NCBI GenBank assembly: GCA_900553345.1
Contig: USDE01000029.1
Location: forward strand, 1 to 10,699
Direction of reading: 5' to 3'
Origin: an uncultured Collinsella sp.
Lineage (GTDB): Bacteria; Actinomycetota; Coriobacteriia; Coriobacteriales; Coriobacteriaceae
DNA: 10,699 nucleotides
The notes below the pieces were generated by a model. The model saw only the letters and a list, made by a program, of their open reading frames with translations, made no database searches and was not told where the DNA came from. The position numbers and the translations under genes were made by a program. This document shows, piece by piece, positions 6,765 through 10,699 of the stretch. Positions within the stretch are counted from its first letter, which is position 1; each line of letters starts with the position of its first letter.

Positions 6765-7208
6765 ATGGAAAAAATCTTTCACGGCCGCGTCGTTGTCCCC
6801 GGAACTGCCCACGCCAAGGCACTTGTCTCTCACGGAGGGCTCAACACACTCGCATCGTTTCAGAAGGCACTGATGTTTGGCGACAAAAAGGCCACGTGTT
6901 CCGACCAAAACAATCCCGACTTGTACGGCAAACCTTTGGCGGGATGTGCCTTGTGTCTTCCGCAGACTATCGGCTCCACCACAGGCGGCATGGTGCTCTT
7001 CTGCGCCACCAAAATGGGGCGCCAACCCGCATGCCTGCTGTTTTCCAAACCCATTGACAGCCTTGCCGCCGCTGGCGCGATCCTCTCGGGCGTATGGACC
7101 GACACCCCCATGCCCACCATTGACAACCTGGGCGATGAGTTTCTCGATGCTGTGTCGACGGGAGACGCCATCACCGTGACCGAAGACGGCACGGTCATCG
7201 TCGGCTAA
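6765..7208 (+). CDS. Aconitase X-type dehydratase, small (swivelling) subunit, DUF126
   Basis: Small subunit of the dehydratase encoded just upstream. It is the swivelling beta-barrel domain that closes over the active site. At 147 aa it has the family's usual length. It begins FHGRVVVPGTAHAKALV, where the GxVV.G.A..A pattern is typical. The active-site loop is PQTIGSTTGGMVL (66-78), corresponding to the family's G-S-x-x-G motif whose serine takes part in catalysis. KPIDSLAAAGAILSGV (95-110) and the ending GDAITVTEDGTVIV are also typical. The reading frame stays open upstream to 6372, but ATG 6765 is the start. It follows AGGAAGG and gives the canonical N-terminus. Two separate genes, rather than a fusion, make this a type II aconitase X arrangement. 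Confidence 0.9.
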   Translation: MEKIFHGRVVVPGTAHAKALVSHGGLNTLASFQKALMFGDKKATCSDQNNPDLYGKPLAGCALCLPQTIGSTTGGMVLFCATKMGRQPACLLFSKPIDSLAAAGAILSGVWTDTPMPTIDNLGDEFLDAVSTGDAITVTEDGTVIVG

Positions 7209-7223
7209 GGCTATCCGACCCGC

Positions 7224-7274
7224 CGCCCGCAGATGAACAACGTGTTTCGCCATTTCCCACGCGCGGTGCGGGCG
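7224..7274 (+). other. Nested inverted repeats between dehydratase and amidohydrolase genes
   Basis: CGCCCGCA (7224-7231) pairs with TGCGGGCG (7267-7274), and inside it CGTG (7241-7244) pairs with CACG (7258-7261). No T-tract follows, so it is not a good terminator. It could be an mRNA processing or stability structure in the 110-base gap. GATAAT at 7274-7279 resembles a -10 element but lacks a convincing -35. Confidence 0.3.
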
Positions 7275-7318
7275 ATAATCTTGACGTATTCGATATACAA
7301 CACGAAAGGAGTCCCACC

Positions 7319-8740
7319 ATGGGAGCATCGGTATCGGTCGCACAGGGCGCGCCTCTTGATGCAGGCACCTACAAGGCAGACGAGGCAGCCGTCGAGCGCT
7401 TTTGCGAATTGCTGCGCATCCCCACCGTTTCGCGTGAGAACATCGCCGAGCGCGACGATGAGCCCTTCAGCCAGTGGATTCCCACGCTTCAGCGACTTTA
7501 TCCGCATTTCTTTAAAGTCGCCGAGCTCACACGCGTCGACGACTTTGGCATGCTCCTGCGTTGGCCTGGCGCCGATTCCGCCTTGGACCCCATCGTCATG
7601 ATGGCGCATCAGGACGTCGTGCCCGTCGAGGGCCAAGACTGGAAGCACGATCCCTTTGGAGCCGAGATCTTCGACGGCGAGATCTGGGCCCGCGGATCAC
7701 TCGACACCAAGTGCATCGTCTCGGCTTTCTTCGAGGCCGCCGAGCATTTGATTGCCCAGGGCTTCGTTCCCCCGCGCGATGTCTGGTTCTTCTCGAGCGA
7801 TGGCGAGGAAATCGCCGCACCTACTGCAACCCATGCAGTGCAGTGGCTTCGCGAGCATAACATCCATCCCTACATGGTGCTCGATGAGGGTGGCGCCGTG
7901 GCAACCGACGCCCCGCTCGGCGTCACCGAACCCGTTGCCATGGTAGGCGTGTCCGAGAAGGGCCACGTCGACCTTACCGTCACGGCGCGCGCCGACGGCG
8001 GCCATGCCTCTACGCCTGCGGCAAACGATGCCTGCCGTCTTCTCTGCCGTGTATGCGAGACTATCTCGGCCAACCCCGGCAAGCCGCAGCTCACGCCCGC
8101 CGTCGAGGCCACACTGACCGAGTTGGGTGCCCGTAGCAGCGCGACGTATCAGGCAATCTTTGGCAACCTGTGGCTCACGCGCCCCGCGGTTACCAAGATC
8201 ATGGCCGCCAGCCCCGAGACCTCGGCCATGCTGCGCACAACCTATGCGCTCACGCAGCTCGAAGGCTCCAATGCGCACAATGTGCTGCCACCAGTTGCTC
8301 GCGCCAACTTCAACGTGCGCATCGCTCCGTTCGAGACCATCGCCGATGCCGTTGAGCGCGCCCGCAAGCTCGCCGCCCAGCAGTGCCGCGCCTCGGGCGT
8401 AAGCCCCGACCATGTCACCGTCGAAATCAACGAGGCGATTCCCTACACCGAGCCCGCGCCCATCTCGCCTTACGAAGACGATGCCGCCTTCAACTACATC
8501 CATCGCTGCGTGTCGGGTGTCTATCCCGAGGCCGGCTTTGCTCCCTACGTGCAGAACTCCTGTACCGACTCGCGCGAGTTCAACGAGATCTGCGATCGCG
8601 TCTACCGCTTCTGCGGCTTTATCTACTCGGGCGAGGCGCGCAAGCTCATCCATGCCGCCAACGAACGCATCGGCGTCGACGTCTACAAGCGCGGCATCGA
8701 ATTCTATGTGGCGTTTCTCGCCAACCTTGAACAACTGTAG
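7319..8740 (+). CDS. M20-family metallo-amidohydrolase/dipeptidase, PM20D1/CPS1-like
   Basis: A two-metal hydrolase that cleaves an amide bond, of either a dipeptide or an N-acyl amino acid. All catalytic elements are present in the 473 aa: HQDVVP (97-102, His97 metal, Asp99), GSLDTK with bridging Asp129, EE at 163-164 (Glu163 general base), Asp189 in LDEGG, GGHAS in the lid domain (His229), TDSR (416-419) and the late metal ligand His445 in HAANER. The lid region, around LWLTRPAVTKIM and RTTYALT...NVLPPVARANFNVRI, resembles animal PM20D1 and yeast carboxypeptidase S. PM20D1 hydrolyses or forms N-fatty-acyl amino acids. No signal peptide or membrane segment is evident, so it should act inside the cell. 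ATG 7319 has AAAGGAG seven bases upstream. It is codirectional with the dehydratase genes, 110 bases downstream of them. The substrate is not deducible. Confidence 0.9.
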   Translation: MGASVSVAQGAPLDAGTYKADEAAVERFCELLRIPTVSRENIAERDDEPFSQWIPTLQRLYPHFFKVAELTRVDDFGMLLRWPGADSALDPIVMMAHQDVVPVEGQDWKHDPFGAEIFDGEIWARGSLDTKCIVSAFFEAAEHLIAQGFVPPRDVWFFSSDGEEIAAPTATHAVQWLREHNIHPYMVLDEGGAVATDAPLGVTEPVAMVGVSEKGHVDLTVTARADGGHASTPAANDACRLLCRVCETISANPGKPQLTPAVEATLTELGARSSATYQAIFGNLWLTRPAVTKIMAASPETSAMLRTTYALTQLEGSNAHNVLPPVARANFNVRIAPFETIADAVERARKLAAQQCRASGVSPDHVTVEINEAIPYTEPAPISPYEDDAAFNYIHRCVSGVYPEAGFAPYVQNSCTDSREFNEICDRVYRFCGFIYSGEARKLIHAANERIGVDVYKRGIEFYVAFLANLEQL

Positions 8741-8791
8741 AACGGGGGCCGATAGCACCCCTCCCCGCTTTTACCGACCAGGAGAACCAGC

Positions 8792-10111
8792 ATGACCCAA
8801 CCAAATCTTAAGCGGGCGGCCCGGCTCGACACCAAGGCCGTCGCCCTCGCCTCCCTACCCTTTATGGGCATGATCAGCTTTTGGCAGGTCTACGACGGCA
8901 TCGTTCCCAAGATGCTCACAGGGACCTTTGGCCTATCCAACTCGCTCACCGGCGCGATCATGGCCATCGATAATGTCTTTGGCCTGTTCCTGCTTCCGCT
9001 CTTTGGCATCCTCTCGGACCGCTGCGCAAGCAAACTCGGGCGCCGAACGCCCTTTATCTTGGGCGGCTCCGCGGTGGCAATGCTCTCCGTCCCGCTCATC
9101 GCGATCGCCAACAACATGGGCAGCCTACCTCTGCTCATTGGCGCGATTATCCTCACGCTTTTGGCAATATGCGCCTACCGCACCATGACGGTCGCCATTG
9201 TGGCCGATATTACGCCTCGCCCACTTCGAACCAAGGCGGACTCAATCGAAAGGATCGTCGGCTATGCGGGAACGGGTCTTATGCTCGTCGCCATCTCGGT
9301 CATGGTTCCCAAGGCCGACAAACCTGATTATCTTCCGCTCTTTATCTTGCAGGCCGCCTTTATCCTCGTGTCAGCCGTTGTCTACGGCATCTTTGTCCGT
9401 GAGCCCGCCCTCGTCGAAAAGATGCGCGAGAAATCGCTGTCAATGGGCATCGACGAGGATCAGATTGACAAAGACGACTCCCCCGAGGCCGGCGGTAAGG
9501 AACGCGTTGCAGACACCGACGTGCGTCGCTCCATCATCATGCTGCTCGCCGCAACGTTTTTCTACTACATGAGCTATAACGCCATGACCACCAATATCAG
9601 CCGTTATGCCGATTTGTTCTATGGCATGGAGGGCGGTTCCTATGCCATCATCAATATCGTGACGATTGCAGGCGCGCTGCTAAGCTACGTACCCCTGGCA
9701 AACCTTTCGCTCAAAATCGGCCGCAAAAAGGTCGCCCTGGGCACCGCCGTCATCATGGTTTTGTGCCCCACGCTTCTTTGGCTGGCACCCGGCTTCTCGC
9801 CCGTGTTGTACGGGGTCTTTTTGTTGATGGGCGTCGCGCTGGGCGGCGTGGACCTGTGCGTGTACACGATGATTCTGGAGTGTTGCAGCTCCCAAAGCGT
9901 GGGCCGCTACTCCGGTTACTACTACACCGTGAGCATGGCGGCTCAGGTGGCGACGCCGATTCTCTCCGGCATCGTTATGGACGTGGCGCCGTCGATGCTC
10001 TTCGCCTACATCACGGCAATGGGCATGATTATGGCCGCGAGCATTGCCGCCGCCAAGCACGGCGATGCCATCTTGATCGACGAGGTCGCTCGCCGCGAGG
10101 CAGCCGAGTAG
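8792..10111 (+). CDS. MFS transporter, SLC45/GPH sugar-cation symporter-like
   Basis: A 439-aa integral membrane protein with about twelve helices, probably a proton- or cation-coupled importer for the operon's substrate. Helix 1 begins at about residue 17 (VALASLPFMGMISFWQVY). The loop between helices 2 and 3 has the MFS signature D76RCASKLGRR, and its form (SDRxxxKLGRRTPFI) is typical of the SLC45 and GPH-related branch. A charged cytoplasmic loop (about residues 205-245, rich in Asp, Glu and Lys) separates the two halves, and the matching loop in the second half reads LKIGRKKVALG. It ends with a short charged tail (DEVARREAAE). ATG 8792 is preceded by AGGAGA (8780-8785). It is the last gene of the operon, 51 bases after the amidohydrolase, with a strong terminator downstream. 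The family suggests sugars or related polar compounds, but the neighbours point to an amide or acid substrate. Confidence 0.85.
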   Translation: MTQPNLKRAARLDTKAVALASLPFMGMISFWQVYDGIVPKMLTGTFGLSNSLTGAIMAIDNVFGLFLLPLFGILSDRCASKLGRRTPFILGGSAVAMLSVPLIAIANNMGSLPLLIGAIILTLLAICAYRTMTVAIVADITPRPLRTKADSIERIVGYAGTGLMLVAISVMVPKADKPDYLPLFILQAAFILVSAVVYGIFVREPALVEKMREKSLSMGIDEDQIDKDDSPEAGGKERVADTDVRRSIIMLLAATFFYYMSYNAMTTNISRYADLFYGMEGGSYAIINIVTIAGALLSYVPLANLSLKIGRKKVALGTAVIMVLCPTLLWLAPGFSPVLYGVFLLMGVALGGVDLCVYTMILECCSSQSVGRYSGYYYTVSMAAQVATPILSGIVMDVAPSMLFAYITAMGMIMAASIAAAKHGDAILIDEVARREAAE

Positions 10112-10132
10112 AAGTGCACGCCAATATTGAGC

Positions 10133-10175
10133 AATGGAGCCGGATGGGGGTATTTCCCATCCGGCTCCATTTTTT
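10133..10175 (+). terminator. Strong intrinsic terminator of the operon
   Basis: A 16-bp perfect stem (10133-10148 with 10156-10171) with a 7-base loop runs into a T-tract (10170-10175). It starts 21 bases after the transporter stop and ends the rightward operon. The stem separates it from the convergent minus-strand gene. Confidence 0.95.
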
Positions 10176-10199
10176 CATCCTCAAGAGGCTCGTCGAAGC

Positions 10200-10523
10200 C
10201 TACCCCACCGTGACGGATTCCCCGGTAAAGGCACTGATCATCAACAGGACAAAGAACACCAGGTAGCTGACACTCAGCAGGTACGCAATGATCAGAAAGA
10301 AGACCCATCCGACATTGGTCTTGCCATCGGCACGACGTTGCTCGCGAGAGCGGCAAAGCCAAATCGTCACGTCAATGGCCACAATCAACAGCACAAGTGC
10401 CGCTGCGGCCAGTCCAGCAAGCGCAAACATCACGCCAATGCTCACAGCAATAACCGGGAGCAGCAGCAAGCCGCACCCGCACCCACCAGGACTGTACACG
10501 GCAGTCTGTCGGCGTCGTTCCAT
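10200..10523 (-). CDS. Small hypothetical membrane protein
   Basis: I do not recognise this protein. It has a basic N-terminus (MERRRQ) with CGCG near residue 15. Two to three hydrophobic stretches follow: LLLLPVIAVSIGVMFALAG with AAAALVLLIVAIDVTIWLC, then a basic loop RSREQRRADGKTN, then VFFLIIAYLLSVSYLVFFVL and LLMISAF. This suggests a small inner-membrane protein with the basic loop in the cytoplasm. Two starts are possible. ATG 10523 has GGAG five bases upstream, and GTG 10529 has GAGG five bases upstream, adding two residues; I prefer ATG. It lies 29 bases after the end of the antitoxin-like gene on the same strand and may be co-transcribed, but nothing else links the two. Confidence 0.6.
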   Translation of the reverse strand: MERRRQTAVYSPGGCGCGLLLLPVIAVSIGVMFALAGLAAAALVLLIVAIDVTIWLCRSREQRRADGKTNVGWVFFLIIAYLLSVSYLVFFVLLMISAFTGESVTVG

Positions 10524-10552
10524 CGTCACTCCAACCTCAACATCTTTGAGCG

Positions 10553-10699
10553 CTACAGCGCAACGGCCTGCTGAACGGGAACGATCTTATCCAGTTCCGG
10601 TTCGATGCGCCTCTTCTCTGCCTCGAGATCAAACGCCATCTGGGCTCGAAGCCAGTAGCCATCCATCAGGCCAAAGTAGCGGCAAAGGCGAAGGTCGGT
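10553..10699 (-). CDS. higA: HigA-type antitoxin, C-terminal fragment (5' end outside window)
   Basis: The minus frame is open from the window end to a TAG at 10553-10555 and gives 48 residues. The visible part is TDLRLCRYFGLMDGYWLRAQ followed by MAFDLEAEKRRIEPELDKIVP. It matches the well-conserved end of HigA/VapI antitoxins, whose usual form is (A/D)LRLARYFGTSPEFWLNLQ..YDL. This is the last part of an XRE-type helix-turn-helix domain plus the C-terminal tail. HigA neutralises the HigB RNase and represses its own operon. In the usual order higB precedes higA, so the toxin should lie beyond the window edge. It could also be a solitary HigA-like regulator. The fragment is too short for the ORF search threshold and was read directly. 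Confidence 0.75.
   Translation of the reverse strand, partial: TDLRLCRYFGLMDGYWLRAQMAFDLEAEKRRIEPELDKIVPVQQAVAL

Noticed and set aside
7697..8758. Minus-strand open frame of 353 codons opposite the M20 gene
   Set aside because: It is antisense to a clear M20 enzyme with all motifs; its own translation has no recognisable domain.
8743..8770. Possible hairpin CGGGG/CCCCG followed by CTTTT between amidohydrolase and transporter
   Set aside because: Only five base pairs with a 15-base loop; too weak to call a terminator and the genes appear to be one operon.

Overview
The window is G+C-rich and carries ordinary chromosomal genes with well-formed AAGGAG-type ribosome binding sites. The gene repertoire suggests an anaerobic gut actinobacterium of the Coriobacteriia, possibly Collinsella or a relative. 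The clues are a secreted lysozyme-like domain behind an Asn/Ser/Thr-rich linker, an HTH protein next to a membrane Ser/Thr kinase, an FxLYD protein, and an Fe-S flavin ene-reductase. The taxon is inferred from family recall only. There is no rRNA, tRNA, CRISPR array, insertion sequence or phage gene.

Left part (1-2907): The 3' end of a secreted cell-wall-active protein (+) is closed by a perfectly palindromic terminator. Three minus-strand genes follow, read right to left: a membrane-anchored FxLYD-domain protein (2907-2464), a helix-turn-helix protein (2416-1994) and a Ser/Thr protein kinase with C-terminal membrane helices (1922-507). The kinase frame is interrupted by one amber codon at 1230-1232, just after the PPE motif of the activation segment. 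Upstream and downstream parts otherwise read as one continuous protein, so this looks like a very recent nonsense mutation, or a sequencing error.

Divergent control region (2908-3129): This holds several inverted repeats. One would sequester the FxLYD gene's Shine-Dalgarno. Another is an 8-bp-arm palindrome that looks like an operator. A plausible promoter for the rightward operon also lies here.

Main operon (3130-10111, all +): An OYE-type NADH:flavin oxidoreductase with a 4Fe-4S motif is followed by the large and small subunits of an aconitase X-type dehydratase, an M20 amidohydrolase resembling PM20D1/CPS1, and a 12-helix MFS transporter. A strong intrinsic terminator (10133-10175) closes the operon. 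The gene set reads as uptake, amide hydrolysis, dehydration of a hydroxy acid, and reduction of the resulting double bond. That would be a dehydrate-then-reduce catabolic or electron-sink pathway, comparable in logic to bile-acid dehydroxylation but with a different dehydratase. The substrate cannot be read from the sequence. Hydroxyproline-type compounds are one candidate, because bacterial aconitase X proteins include cis-3-hydroxyproline dehydratases.

Right edge (10200-10699): A small minus-strand membrane protein is followed, at the window end, by the C-terminus of a HigA-type antitoxin on the same strand.
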